Part shown: positions 25,701-40,700 of the stretch, piece by piece
Numbering within the stretch: position 1 is the first letter of the stretch
Layout: each line of letters begins with the position of its first letter
NCBI RefSeq assembly: GCF_905220415.1
Contig: NC_059537.1
Location: forward strand, 8,129,622 to 8,193,621
Reading direction: 5' to 3'
Length of the DNA stretch: 64,000 nt
Source: Colias croceus
Lineage: Eukaryota; Arthropoda; Insecta; Lepidoptera; Pieridae
Position numbers and translations under genes: made by a program
The notes under the pieces: model-generated
What the model saw: only the letters and a program-made list of their open reading frames with translations
What the model was told of the DNA's origin: nothing
Databases searched by the model: none

Positions 25701-28700
25701 TTCCCGTGGGATTTTCGGGATAAAAAGTAGCCTATGTCCTTTCTCGAGTATCAAAATACAAAATATCGCCATACCAAATTTCACGAAAATTGGTTCACTA
25801 GTTTAGGCGTGATTGAGTAACAGACAGACAGACAGAGTTACTTTCGCATTTATAATATTATATAGGTAGTATGGAATTCTGACGTTGTCGAGTAAAATAA
25901 GATATAAGTCTGAACAATAAATCTCATCTAAAAACTGAACTCACAGCCCCGATTGTAATAGACTAGATTTGAGCTATTAATTTCAAAGATTTATGATTAT
26001 GTTTTTCACCTTTAGAGTGGAACTGCTAAAAATATATTCTGAATAAAAATATGCTAAACTTAATCTACTTCTATGTACTTGTCATATGACTTACGAAGTT
26101 ACGCGATACACTAAAAATAATATAAAAAGACATCGAGTCTATCTGAATATTATGTAGAATGTAGAGCAACATTAAAATACAGATATTTCGTGACGTTTCA
26201 CTAGCTACCTACCTATTTTTAATAACATTCTTCCGAGTTTTATGGTAGGGAATATTTGATATTTCGTTTCCGAGCAGTATTTTTGATTTCACGCGGGAAT
26301 CAGGTGTAAAAGTAGGTTACGTACGATATATATCTTCTTGGAATAACTTATGAAGCGTTAAAATATTTCATATGGTAACACTCTTTTATATGATCACGAA
26401 TAATGCTAGAAGATTTTTTTGAGGAGACAATACAAGTTGGCAATTGAAATAAGTAATTTCTTATGTACATATTGATATTAAGTGAATATATTTATAATGT
26501 TAATAAAAAAGCATGTCGTATTGCAGATGGGCTAAAATATTGCATGCATCGCACACTCCTTTATATCACTCGAAATAAAAGCTGTTGCCGCGTCTAAAAA
26601 AATGTAACAACACACAACCAGCACTCGTCACTAATGAAAATAAGTGGGCTTCTACCTTTACATACATACTTGCGTTAGAATTCTCTGAATATTTTTGTAT
26701 TCTCTCAAGCGACGTTAAATTTGCCCTGCATACAAAGTTAGCACGGTATATGCGTTCACATCCCACTGAACCTTATCTGCAAAACGCTGCAGTATTGACG
26801 CAGACTGCGGTAAAACCATATCGGTTTTACCAAATATCAATCTCCATAAATACATTCGAAGCAAATGTATTGGAAGCTACTAGAACTGCGAATTCGAAAG
26901 GCGTTTAGCATTTTCGTGACAGTTTATTTTATCTGATACAAAATACAAAGGAAACTAATAAAATATAAGGTAGTATTAATATTGTATACTTTGAATTATA
27001 TACACATGATTTATATAAATACATATTGCATTTAGATTTTTAAATTAGAAACAGAAATTAAAGAAAAACTTGAGACGAGTTACTCGAAGCGAAATAAAAG
27101 GGCGGTCCTTTCTTTATAAAGTAAAGGCAACAAAATGGAAATATTTATTCGAACCCTTTTACGGTCATTGTCGAATAACTGAGCAGTGACCTTATTTAAT
27201 TGGATAAAATTTTTACTCCTACGTATTTCTATTTTCTTAAAGTATTGAAAATCAAAGACATGAAAACAATCCTATCCATCCATAGGAAAGCCCCTGTTAA
27301 GTCGGAAAAGTCTCAGTCGAACAACTTCAGGGACAGTTGGAAAATATTCTATGAATGTAGAGTATGTAAACTATTTCTCCTAAAAATGTCTCTACATACT
27401 ACAATAAAGTTATTTTTTGTTGTTAAAGAGCAACTTTCTCGAAAATATAAGTAGGCAATTTCTTATGTGTAAACAAAGAAAAAGTAAAAGGAAGATGTCT
27501 ACTTGGAGGTACACTTACAAGTTCTGGTTGACACTGAAAGGACACTCAAGACAAGCTTTAAAGTGGGTCATGTCTAACTCACAATGTTTGAGCAATATAA
27601 GGTAAGTAGATATTTTGACATTACGTTTATTTATTTGTATGATCTTTCCAATGAAGGTTTTAAAAAGGAAGGTACATTTGTTTCGTTGTTTTAAGCATTC
27701 AAAAGAGCTCCAATACCATGTAAATATAACATCGAACTCTGAGAGAAAAGAAAATCAGTTTATTTACTATTTAGACGTAAGTGTATGTGTTTTGTTAGTA
27801 TCTGTGGCAAATCGAACTAGAGCAAAACATTATCTGAATAACATTAGTCATTAAATCTTATAGCTATACAATTTTTTCTGAAAATAGGTCACAATAAAGT
27901 ATCGAAGTTACTGTAACTAAACTTTTGTCCAAAAAACTTTGTGGATATAAAACTTGGCACTATATTTGGGTCATAATAAATAATATCAATATTTCACGCA
28001 ATGCCACGACTGAACTGAAGATGTCAGTGATATACTTTAAGTATCGCGAAGGCAGAATAGCTTACATACTCTTTAATTAGTCAATTAAAACAATTCTACA
28101 GAAACATACTGTATACAGTATAGAAACGTGTTATCCTAAGTCTAAGAGCACTAAACAGGTCACATACGATTTTTCCAGTCTTAATATATTCCTTTGGAAA
28201 TTGAATCCCTTTGAAGCGTTGTCCCAGTTTCTCATTTCGGATGCGATCGAAATAAATCGTGGACACCACTGAGATTGAACAAGCCAGATTTAACAAATAC
28301 AGTAAGCAGATACATTGTGCTATTGAAGACGTCGTACTGTATAGTGTATACGTCTGTTTAAAGCTCTTATGCATTGGTACGTATCGTATCTTTCTCTGAG
28401 CGAACAACAAACAAATTTGAATAAATCCTTTTCGTTATAAATAGAAGTTTACTTTTTACATGTAAGATAGTACATATTATATTATCTTTGATGCAAGTAA
28501 GCTGTAGATTAAAAATAGAGTACATAATTCGAGTTAATTTACATTTTTAAATTTATGTATTATGTGATGGAAATATTAATATGGGTTTATCCGATATTAA
28601 TTAAAAGATGGCGAACACGGTATAGGTACGTAACGTTATAACGTACCTATATGAAAAAAGAAAAGATTGTAACAATCTTTTCTTTTTTTTCTCATTATCC

Positions 28701-31700
28701 ATGTAAAAACCTAAAACGCCTAATACATATTATATTTTGCTGATAATTCTAATCATATGGGCAGAAACATTAGGGCCAGTTTCACGACTTGCTGGTAAGA
28801 GAAGTCACTGATTAACTATTTTAACACTCTTTTACATTATTTGTCATTTTAAGTATTAAGATATACAAAGCTTAACAGAGTATAATATTATCCATAATTT
28901 GTGAAAAAATTTTCACAGATTAGAAAATACCTATCTCTGTTTTACGTTAGATTGGATCGTTTAAAAGGTTTTATGTTAATTCGCGGTACTGATAATGAAT
29001 TTATAAAATTTGGGCTTTTTGGCTTTTGAATTTTCATTGAATTGTAACTGTTTCAAGTCTGAATATTCTGAACTGATTTCCATAGTAGTGGGCGAATTAT
29101 CGTGCTTTTGGAGCGGCGGGACGGATTAGTTTAATTATATTTACGTAGCTAATCCCGGTGGCCCTTGTTACCTAATCTGCATACTAATTAATTTACTTTA
29201 CTTCTTCTTTACCAACATACAAATTGCTATTTTAAGATGGTATAGTGTTAAATTAAACACACGCACAAATTAAATTAATTATTTATGGTATGCTTATAAT
29301 TCTCGATCTCGGTCTATCTCGAATGTTAAATTGGAATTGCTTATAATGTTATTCTTCATAATAAATATTAAAAGTATAACTTCATCATCATAAGACATCA
29401 TTATAGAACTATACGAACGAATAACATAAAGAAAATTAGAGAGAGCTTTGTTTATTATTCTATGACTACAGTACATTATCATAAAATATGTAAATGTAAG
29501 TTACTGCACAAAGCGAAATAATAGTTTTTGGCAAATAAACTCCATCTTGGTGAAATAAATGTAACAATGCGACCATTGTCGGTGAATGGAAGTAGCAGAG
29601 ACGGAATAATTACCACGCTCTGCCTGAGGTTTCAAAGTTTAGCCCCGTGAGCCGCGCTCCACCGCCTTTTATCTCTAGTCTCTACCCGTATATTTCCACT
29701 TTAATTTGATATTGTATTCTCATTGCCGATTCGACAGATATTTAATGTTTCTTTTTATTAAAGTAATTTAATAAATGTACAGCGAAGTGGTAATTTGTTA
29801 AATGGAAAGAGAACTGAGACAATAAATTATTCTTTTATATTTACTTACCTACTGAAACATTTAACTATAATGAATTTAAATTAAGTTTTGAGATAATGTT
29901 TAAATGATGTTTAAGTTTTAAGATAATATTACTTAAAATCTTAGTTTAGAGTTTTGCGATAACATACTTTATGATAAGATTTGTTTCTATTGTGATTTAT
30001 CTTTGTACACAATTCATTTTTCCACCAAATACGTTAGATACATTGATGTAATGTTTTGTAGCTCTTTGTTTTCCAACGCAAAATGTAGTATAATTAGCAG
30101 TATGCAGCAAACCCAAGCATCTGCAACAATTTGTCTTAGATGTTCCCCTTGAGGATTTGAAGAACTCGATAGGATTACAAGACAGGGAGACGAAATTTAT
30201 CACACGCTATTTTATCAAAGCACTGTTTAGAGAAATGCAATTTATTCGTGGTGTAGTTGATGTGTCATAGTGAAGGAGACGAAGAGAGGAAATTCATCTC
30301 CCGCTATTTTCAACAACAACAAAAGGACCTTTGTTACCTCAGAACTTTCGACTGAGTTATTTCAATCATTCTTTTTTATTAGAAAGTTGGTGCCTGCATG
30401 CCGTGTTGTCATATTTCAAATTGGTTTAGTACCTACTGACAATTTGAAGGCGGTTTTTTAAAAATATTTTTATTGCAATTTGTGGTCTAGTTGATGTCAT
30501 AGAGAAGATAGAACACCAGATATACCATACTGATGGAACCAATCCTAATAATACTATCGTATATTATTTGAATACGTCCTTCTAATCCAGGTGAGTGTAC
30601 TGAACTATTTTCAGATTGATGGCGCGAGTTCGAAATAGTCAATCGTAAAAGTATTAATATACCAATTTAACAGTTGAACCACATGCCAGAATTATCCTGT
30701 AAATAAAACTTTAAAGCTTTTTTCGGAATGTCAGTCTGTGTAGATATAAAAAAGCAAGGAGAAAGCAAGCTGGTTCTAGAGAAAAAAAATGCTGTGCTGT
30801 CTTCAAATTCCGAAAATTGGTTTGGAATGATATTAAAATGAATTTTCTTGACTGGAAAATATTGGACATATTTGACTAAAACATCTACAAAGATACACCA
30901 CAAAATGAGAACCTTCGTCATTTTGAAAAGGGTTTCCTTGATGTTCCAGTGCGTTTTCTAATGAGGAGTCCTCATTTAATTAATATTCATTAATTAGATT
31001 TAGTTGTTTAATGTTAGTTAGTATAGTTTTTAATTTATGGAATAAATTTTACCGTCAATGTTATTAAGGCTCACTTTTATATTATAGCTACTATTTCAAA
31101 GAAAATAAGCCTTATTTATAGGCTAATCATGAATGGAACATCCAATACCGGGTCAGGTATAGGCCATAGTTCGCGATCGATTTGCCACGGCGGCGAGCCA
31201 TTTCAGTGGCCATTTAAATGCTATATTAATTTCACAGATAAGATAATGTTGTGAAGTCGGCTGCAATGCTCACGCTAGCAACCATCGCGGTGATTATTAA
31301 GAGTGATGGATGGCCTGACTCGCTCAGCGGCTAGCTTCACTTAATGAGGCTTCCACTTTGTTTACTAGGCCTCGAGATTAATACCCCGCAACCCCTTTTT
31401 CATTATATAGCTTGGAATTTATAATGTCTAATTTCTCCATTTGCATTTATGGTAATTCAAAGGTGAAAAACCTGTGCGTGCGTATATGTCGGCGCTTTGT
31501 TGGTATGGATTAGTTCGAAGCATTATGTAATACGTGAAATAAGACTTAACATTTTTATGTGTAAATTATTTGCAATGTGAAACTGAAAATTGCTGTCGAT
31601 ATAGCAATATTTAAACGTTCCTTTTAATAAAATGGCAAGAATATTTGTTCAGTAAGCAGTCGACAGCTGTTCCTTTATTATATTCTTATTTCATTCGAAA

Positions 31701-34700
31701 AAAGCTGAATGTGCATGGCTATGTTGGTCTACGGTACAAATGAAATTGCGTCAGCTTGTTGTTTCTTTAGGACTTGAGCTTCAGGAATTTTCAAAGCAAT
31801 AATGCAAAGCAAAGCAATAATGTGGTAAGTGTTGGTGTATGATGTAATTAACGTTGTGGTATGAATAATTCTCACCGAGGGGAACTCTCGCATTTATAAA
31901 TACAGCCATAATGAGCTATAATTTCTGTGGTTCATGGTAATAATGTGATGAGAGATTAATACGTTGTTTTTGTTCAAATTATATAATACTAGCTGTGCTT
32001 CGCGGTTTCACCCGCATTGCTCCTCTCCCGTTGGTCTTAGCGTGATGATATTATAGCCTACTAGCTTTCCACCCGCGGCATCGCCCGCGCAGCCAAAGAA
32101 AATCCCGCATAGTTTCCGTTCCCGTGGGATTTCCGGGATAAAACCTATCCTATGTCCTTTCTCGGGTATCAAAATATCTCTATACCAAATTTCATGCATA
32201 TTGGTTCAGTAGTTAAGGCGTGATTGAGTAACAGACAGACAGACAGAGTTACTTTCGCATTTATAATATTAGTATGGATAGCCTTCCTTGACAAAATGGG
32301 CTATCTAGGACCTAGGTAACGGACCATACCAGTTGTTCCTGAGCTTAGTGCTAGGTAACACCGAAATAATTTATCAAATCGGACCATACCAGTTGTTCCT
32401 GAGATTAGTGCGTTCAAATAAACAAACAAACAAACTCTTCAGCATTATAATATTAAGTATAGATTATTCAAAATTAAGTTATGAATATAAATCAGTATCA
32501 TATGTTTATTTTCACAAGCTTCTAGAGATTTCTTTAATATAAAGCTTGTTTATTCTGTACGCAAGATCATTTTCATTTAGTTACAATTTATTTAGAAGGG
32601 TTTGGAAGGGTCTAAGGAAAATTAAATTTGAGTCTTGTAAGACGTGAAAATATGACTAGGCGAGCACTTAATATATTTCTTTACGACGAAATATACTTCA
32701 AAGATTTTCTTAAAGTCTATTTTTATGGAAAAGTTTCTTTGTATATATTCATATTTCAGCTCATTTGGATATAAATTAGTTATTAAGAAAATAAGGCTTA
32801 CAATGTTTTAGGAGCCAAAGATACAAAGGGGATTATTTGTAGCTTTTCTCTCATTATTAAGTATAAGAAAATAAGTTATATATTACATAGTATACAATTA
32901 TTACCTACTAATCAAAATGTGAGTGTATATTACATAATAAACAGAATGTAGATTGTAGAGTACCTACAGATGATATGTTTCGAACATCAAATATTTACAT
33001 GCTATATTTTGTCGTCTAATTTAAACTAAAAATAAAGTTTGAATCCTAATGATGTAACGCACGCTATTAAATTAACGAGATCTATGTAGATGCACGTGGA
33101 TATCGTTAGGGAAGGTTTTAAATAGTTTCATCAGATAGCGTTGCGTTTATGCTAACGAGCAACCGTAATGACGCCCGGAGGGGATGCCGTCCCACCTAAC
33201 TAAGTACCCACACTCGTATTATTTTACAAACAATTTGCTTTCCTTGCAAAAAATAGAGACAAACACTTCTTACTTGATTGTGAATATCATTTGAAAGTAT
33301 TGAATAGGTTCTAGTTCTGAAAGCATAAAGTATTGAGTAGGTAAGTTCTAAGAAACTTATAAATAAATAATATGTGCGTTCCATTCACGTAATTATAGAT
33401 AAGAGAGCTCGATATAATGGGTTAACACTTGTTGTGAAGTATCATCCCCGTCTAAGAATGCTTACAATGTGAGATTTTATCTGAAATTTTGCAAGCATTT
33501 CGCATTTCTTATAGGATTCTATCTGCCACCTTCTCGCGACTCGTTATCGCTTGAGATGAACAGTTTCTTATAAATTCCTAAGCTTCAGTGGTTATGTACT
33601 TCTTTTTGTTGGAGATGATCTAATTTTAGAAATATGTTGTATTTTTTAATAATTTATTAAAATTGAAATGTTTAAACTAAAGTATATTATAGACAATATC
33701 TACTTGCAAAGCGTTCTATATATAGGGAATTATTTCAGTATTTTTTAATTCATTCTATTATTTTATAATTTTGAATAAAATATTATAAAATATACAAGAC
33801 TAGCTTTCCAGCCGCCATTAACCTAGGTATATACTAAACCTTCCCAGAGAACCATTCTACCTATCTATTTAGAAAATCCCATCAAAATCAGTTGCGTAAT
33901 TTTAAATATCTAAGCATACAGACACACATACGGCGAAAAGCGACTTTGTTTTATAGTATGTAGGTAGTGATTTTTGTAATTGCAGTGAGGGAAAACGTCA
34001 TGTTAAAGTTCTAGTTGTGTTAATCTGAGCTCAAATACGAACATAATCCTTAAATCCCAAATCCCAATCCAACAAATCCCAAGCCCCGAGCTCTGAAAGC
34101 CTTAATGGACTTAAAGATGTATTAAAATACATTAAAATGCGATGGTAATTGATAATACTCATAATTGTAATAACGAATTACGTGAATTAAAACAAAAAAA
34201 AATGAAAAAGGCGCAATTGTTATTGCAAGAATATTAAAATTAACGTACTTTCAAAGCTAGGGACAGTAATAATATGCAGACACTTCGTCTAAAACACAGA
34301 GGGCTTGAACAGGCTCGTTCCTTTGTTTTAAATTGTATCCTGCGTAATAAAAATGGAAAATAAGCCCATTTAGAAATTTCATTTCCTTGCGTTTATTTTT
34401 GCCAAGGATGTTTTTGAGTTTTCAAGAATTATTGGTACAAAATAATATAATGATTGGTATTCTCACAGATGATTTCTATGTGTTTTATTATGATAAAACA
34501 TATATTTTTTTGAACCGCATAAAATGTCTTATAAATCGTACCCTAAGTTTTTAATATCAGTTCTTGAAAAGAAAAGCTTAGTATTAGAGATAAGAAAGCT
34601 ACTTAAAAAGACATTCCGTTTTAATTCAGTTGGGGAGACATTAAAATTTTATGCTATAAGCTATGTTATTTTAAAGTATGTTTGTAAGAGTGCCGCCGTC

Positions 34701-37700
34701 ATGTCGTGGCAGTTTGCCAGCTAGTCTTCTTACCTACATTTGGGGGTATAAAGATTACTAACTAAACGAAGCGAAGCGGTCATGAACTTGCGATAAATGT
34801 TACGTAAGTGGGTAAATCGCGTAAGTACAATCTAATTGTTTTGCGACGGTTATCAAATTACTGAGTCCTTAGCATGAATTATGGAAAGCTTTGGATAAAA
34901 AATATTTTCTTTCTTTCCTTTCTTATTTCTTTTATTGTAAGATATAATAACAGGTAACAAAGTACATAGTATATTATACATTTCTGTAAATATAAGACAT
35001 TAATACAATGGGAGATTGCTCAAGTAATTGAATTGTGAGCAATAAATCATTTTTCAAAAAGAAACACTTTTTCGAAAAATTTTATCCGGAGAGAGTCAAA
35101 GATAATAACAGAAATTAACTAAACTTTGAGCACGTTACTCAAACAAAAAGCGTCTTGACCTACTTTTTTTCTAAAAGACGTAGCAAGAGGTACAGTGCCC
35201 GCCTCCATTACCTTCATTTGTTATTTCTGTGATGCTCTCTCTTCCTGCATATATATAATATATGTTTCATGTTTTATTCTAAGCCTAGTATTTCTTGAAC
35301 TTTTGTATAAAATTTCAAGAAATAATTGCTTTTAAACAACTTACTTATTAACCGACTTCAAAAAAAAGGAGGAGGTTATCAATTCGGCCGGTATGTTTTT
35401 TTTTTTTTTATATGTATGTACACCGATTACTCCGAGGTTTCTGAACCGATTTACGTGATTCTTTTTTTGTTCGATGCGGGATTGTGTCGAATTGGTCCCA
35501 TAAAAATTTTATTCGGATAGGCCCAGTAGTTTTTATTTTATGAGCATTTTTGTCTGTAGGTATTTGTGAATTTTGCAATTGCAAGTTTGAAGTCGGTTGT
35601 TTTTAACGCAGTTATCACTTGTCTTACTATGAATAATAATCATAGAGCCTATAGGTACTATGTACTAAGTAATAAAAGAGTTAGTAAATAAATAACAATA
35701 AAAAGTGTAGAAAACTAACTCTATTCCCAAAACTGCTTCCTTCCCAATTTCCTTCCTGCTCAATTCCACACGCGTATACGTAATTTTGTTCTAACACAGG
35801 AAGAAACGTGAGGATCAGCGCCGATATCAAACCCATATCGAAAAATTACACTTGATTTATAGTTGTTAGCGCTAGTAAGTTTTTTATTAACATCTTTTAA
35901 TACCAAAGATTAGTCGCTTCTTTAGTCAATTTAATTTGTAAGACGTTGGCTGGATTTTCATTGTGTAAATACTATATACAAACAGTTAACGACTAAAACT
36001 TAGTCTTCACACAATGTCGTTAATGTTCCTTATCGGGCAGTTCTTGTTCGTGTCCCAAATACTTCGCTTAATATCATGTAATGTTCTAACATCTAGCAAC
36101 GTAATAGTCTTTTAGTAGACCAGGCTATAACCATTTTCTACTCCTAATGTTAGCTATTTGTTAAAGTTTTTGTTCGTGATTTAGGTAATTAATAATCTAA
36201 GTTGAGTTTATAACAAAGGTCCGTTCTAAAGTTATGAAAATTATGGTAAGTTACAATAATGTTACAATCGTAATTTCATAATAAATAAATAGAAGGGATC
36301 TTTCACATAACACGCTTATGTAACGTAAAATATTAAAAAATGACAGCTATCTGATATACTATGATTAAAATTGAAACCCTCTAAGATAATATCTCGAAAC
36401 AGTAAATGTAGTTTACGAATAAACAGATTTGAGCATTCTGATTGGCAATTAATCAAGCCAAGCTACGTCGAATCAAGATGACTGAGGATTAATTGCCCAG
36501 TTGACGGGTTGAAGTTTGTAGCCAATGTACGTTCCAATAACTCCACTGCGTTATTAAAACGTAAATATCAGGATAGCAAGTGCGGATTAACTTAATAGCT
36601 CAGTGTTGCCGCGCTTGATATTTAATTAAACTTTTATAGCGTATTTACAATTTAATAACTCCTTTATCCATAGATTATTTTGTTGCCGTGGTCTTAATGA
36701 CTATTAATTATTATGTTAGGTACGCGATATGTTTCAGTTTAATTGAAAATAAATGAACACATAGACGTTTGTTTACTTGAAAGTTGAACGTGAGCATTTA
36801 CAGTAAGGTTTGGTTAAATATCTAAACAAGGGACGAATACGAAATGAAATGGCGCGATCAAATTGTGAATAGCGAGTGCATATTATGTGGGGTACTAGTT
36901 TAGCATACGTTAATGCTTTTGACGTGACAACGTCTTATAATTCGATAGAGCCGGATGCACGCACGAAAAAACATGACTCATGCGGCGTTACCTCGCTCTG
37001 AGGCGTTCCATGTGAAGTGCAAGCGAGAGCGCGTTGTCACTTCTACTATCGTCAGTAAACCGACTTTACATACAACCAATTTTTTATAAAAAACGAATAT
37101 GTCGGTTAAAATGCGAAGCTTTTAAAGGCACGTGCGAGTGCAACTGATAGGTGTAATTGAAGTCGAATCCGGGCAATAAATCGTGAGTGCGGCGTCGGGC
37201 CCGGCGTCTCCCGGGAAATTATTGACATTTCTTTTCCAACAAATTGCAATACTGTGCCATCTCTGAGTCCGGTGTAGTTGTGGAGAACTATAAACATCTG
37301 TCTTCTTTAAGCTTTGCAAAGTAAAATTGAACAGCTTCTTTTGTGTAGCGAATTTTTTGTTGTTTTACAGCGAACGGATTGAAAGTCTCCCATTATGCGC
37401 GGTAAAGTTGATCTAGAAATTTATTGATATTGTAATTATTGAAAATTGTTATTAGATTTTGAGGTATTTTTTTGATAAAATATCTTTACAATTCAGATAT
37501 AATATATAACGGCTTTGGTACTAGTATAAAATAGAAACTCTTTAAGTTAAATATTGAAAAAGTAATAAGCGCAGTAATTTTATTTAGCACAAGCTAAATT
37601 TACATTAGCGAGGTTAATCCGCCATGTGACCCTGCATAAACGAAGCGGCTTAGAGTCGATCGATAGCCGAGAGATGACCACAAAACTCTTAGCAGGCCGA

Positions 37701-40700
37701 CGAACGCCTTAAAGTTCATCAATGCTTCAGGCCGTGGCACAGATTTTTTAAACATCAAAATTTCCTCTATTATATTAATAAGGTCATATTTTGTAGAACC
37801 TACAATTTACTAAATTGACGAAGGTCAAATGTTTTAAAACGTCAAGTAGGCATAAATTTCGTTTTGCTGAATATTCTTGGAAATGTTTTTTGTAATACAT
37901 AATTTTCACTCTTCATATAATTTATTATTATAATGAGATCAGCTGCAATCTACGAAGCAAACAATGGAACACAGGCTATAATAGATACTACAAACATTAA
38001 AGAACATATTTATGTTAAATAGATATTTTACCGGAGAGAACTTTAAATGGATAATCGCTTCATAAGCGATAGCACGTCTCTCATTTTAAACAAAGTAAAC
38101 AAAGTTGAAATGCATTTCCAGCGTAATGCTAGCAAAATAACTAAGCAAATTCGTGTTTAAATTCCATCTGGCGACACTAAAGTCACGAAACCACATCAAT
38201 TTGTGCGGGACACCGCTAACTCGAATCTTTTGTGCGATGTTTGCTTTGTCGCCCGCAATGATTAATGCATTGTTAGTATCTGTTACACTGAACGTAACAT
38301 TTTTATATCTCCGAATAATAACACAAAAAATTGTGCGAATAAATCACGTTTAAAAATACGTTTTTAATCTATTTTTGGCCGGTTTTATATACGATTACGT
38401 TACATACGTTGTATGTTGTCTTAATGTCACATCATAAGTCATATCTATTAAGAGATCGTTTGATACATAATATATGGTTATTGCAATTTGCATGTTTGTC
38501 TATTTGTTTTATTAAATTCTTATAACTAGATATTTTAAACTAATTTTTGACCATTGACATCACAAGCAGTACCTACTCAATATTTGTACATAATGTACTT
38601 ACATTGTACATTTTTAGATGATATTGATATTGTTATAATTTTATGTTACAGCCAAACATCTCCTCTGAGGCTCAAATGAATTTCCCTTATCTATTTTAAT
38701 TTCAGAAGGTAATGAAAAGGTGTTTATAATAAAAACAAATACTTATAATGAACTATCGCGCTTTCAAGAAATATCTCATCATCACGAAAACAATGGAAGT
38801 TTGTCCTTGTTGTCATTGTTCAAGTTTAATTTAGTAAAATGTAACTACTTAATTAACTTACTGTAAGATATTTTAGGAATAAAAAATACTAGAATGAAAT
38901 CTATTTTCATGGAACACCGCTTCCTGTCAAATTAGAGACAATGAAAAGAATGTATAAAAAAAGTTGTTACAAAAAGCTTCGGGCGCTTTTTTGCTTTATA
39001 AATGGATTTTATTCTTTTAAACTTTTACTTTGTTACGTTAAACCGTGCTTTGATGAACACTTGTATCGTTTTAACAGTGTTAATTTGAAATAAAGCGAAA
39101 TATCTTTTTAAATGTTAGTGTTAGAGCTTGCCGAAATTTGAAATCGTATTATCTAACTTCAGGTATTATTAAGAGATTCACTGTAATTTATTCAACAATG
39201 ATGGAGATTGTAAAGCTTTTAAATGTATTGGTTTTCTCTCGTGTGAAGTAATTTATCGTTCAATTAGTATGTTTTGAGAATATCGCCATCACAACAAAAA
39301 TGTTTATGCCTTAGGTTTATGCATTTATAAATTGAGGTATAAAAAAGTAGTTCACATAAATGAGCAAGTCAGCAAAAATGATGACGTCGCATGAAAGGCT
39401 GAATGAGCCGACAAAACTAAGCGCTACATCGAACATCAAAGCTGTTTTGAGAGACATGTAACGTTTTAATGGCCTTATAAAATTGGCCTTTGCTTAATAC
39501 AACAATGCTTTACGCACACGTGTTATTTTAATAAAAATACTATAATAATATTATGTTCACTTATTGCTGCATGCACTTCTATAACTGATAGGTATCTTTC
39601 AATTCCGTATTTATATATATAATAATTATTTAATGAAAGAAAACTGATATACTCAACATTTTTCAATTGCATTTTCAATTCAACTGACTAGTATTTAGGT
39701 GCGTATCGACATTTCATTAAAAACAATTTAAATGTGTTCTCGACTATCTATAACAAGTAACAACTGTGCTAAATATTAAGATGAAAACTTTCATAATAAT
39801 ATGAGAAGGTTTCATAAACATTTTCAAACATGACAGACTACAAATTGCTTGTGCAAAGTGTTGAATTTCCGGAAGGTCGCTCCAAATTTCCGTAGATTGA
39901 CAGACCCTTCGTACTTTGTAAAAGCAAGTCGCATAAGTGGCATAAACTTTAGTTAGTATCAGGGTTTATTTTGGGCTTGGTTTTGACATAATCACTAAAC
40001 GTTAAAGGGTTGATGTTCTATTGTGATAACGAATGGCCATGGCGGCGTGGTTTAAACATAAATCCGATCTGTGGTTTCCATTTTATTTACATTCTTACTT
40101 TGTACCGAGAATAAAAACAATTATTGTGCTAATTGACTCTAAACGCTGAAAAAGAAAATTCTGGAAAGTTGTATTTATAAGGAAATCGTAGTTCAGTTAA
40201 TGCAGCAAACTCTTTTCCAATAATATACACGTACACGCGCCTACCGAGGACCGACAAGTCACGCCATACAGTACGTGTCATTATGCCACTTTGTATCAAA
40301 CCGCTCGTATAAGCTTTTATGACAGTTTCATTACAAGTAGAGATGATACTTTTGATAAAGCGATTATATGGCATAACCTGATAATAATAACACTTTCCTG
40401 CTCTAGAGTGAAATATGAGTTAGTTTTACGAATTACTGACACTTAAACGTGAGATATTATACTTGTCAGAATTTCGGTGGCTTTCCGCTTTGACACATGA
40501 GAAAAGGGTTGTTTGTGTGTGGGCTAAACGGTAAATTGATATGTTTATTCCTTTAGTAATATTTATAGTGTAAAAATTCGTTTCAAGTTGTGTTCAAGTG
40601 TGTAAAGTGCAATAACAGGCACGTGTGAAGGAACGTGCCTAACAAGTTATTCTATTCATATTTTTATTTCGACCTATATCAGTGGGGAATGTAGCGTTCA

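Noticed and set aside
26585..27854. Cluster of short + strand ORFs in intron 2 (60-107 codons)
   Set aside because: AT-rich codon use, no motifs, no consistent splice structure; the number is not remarkable for this length of AT-rich DNA.
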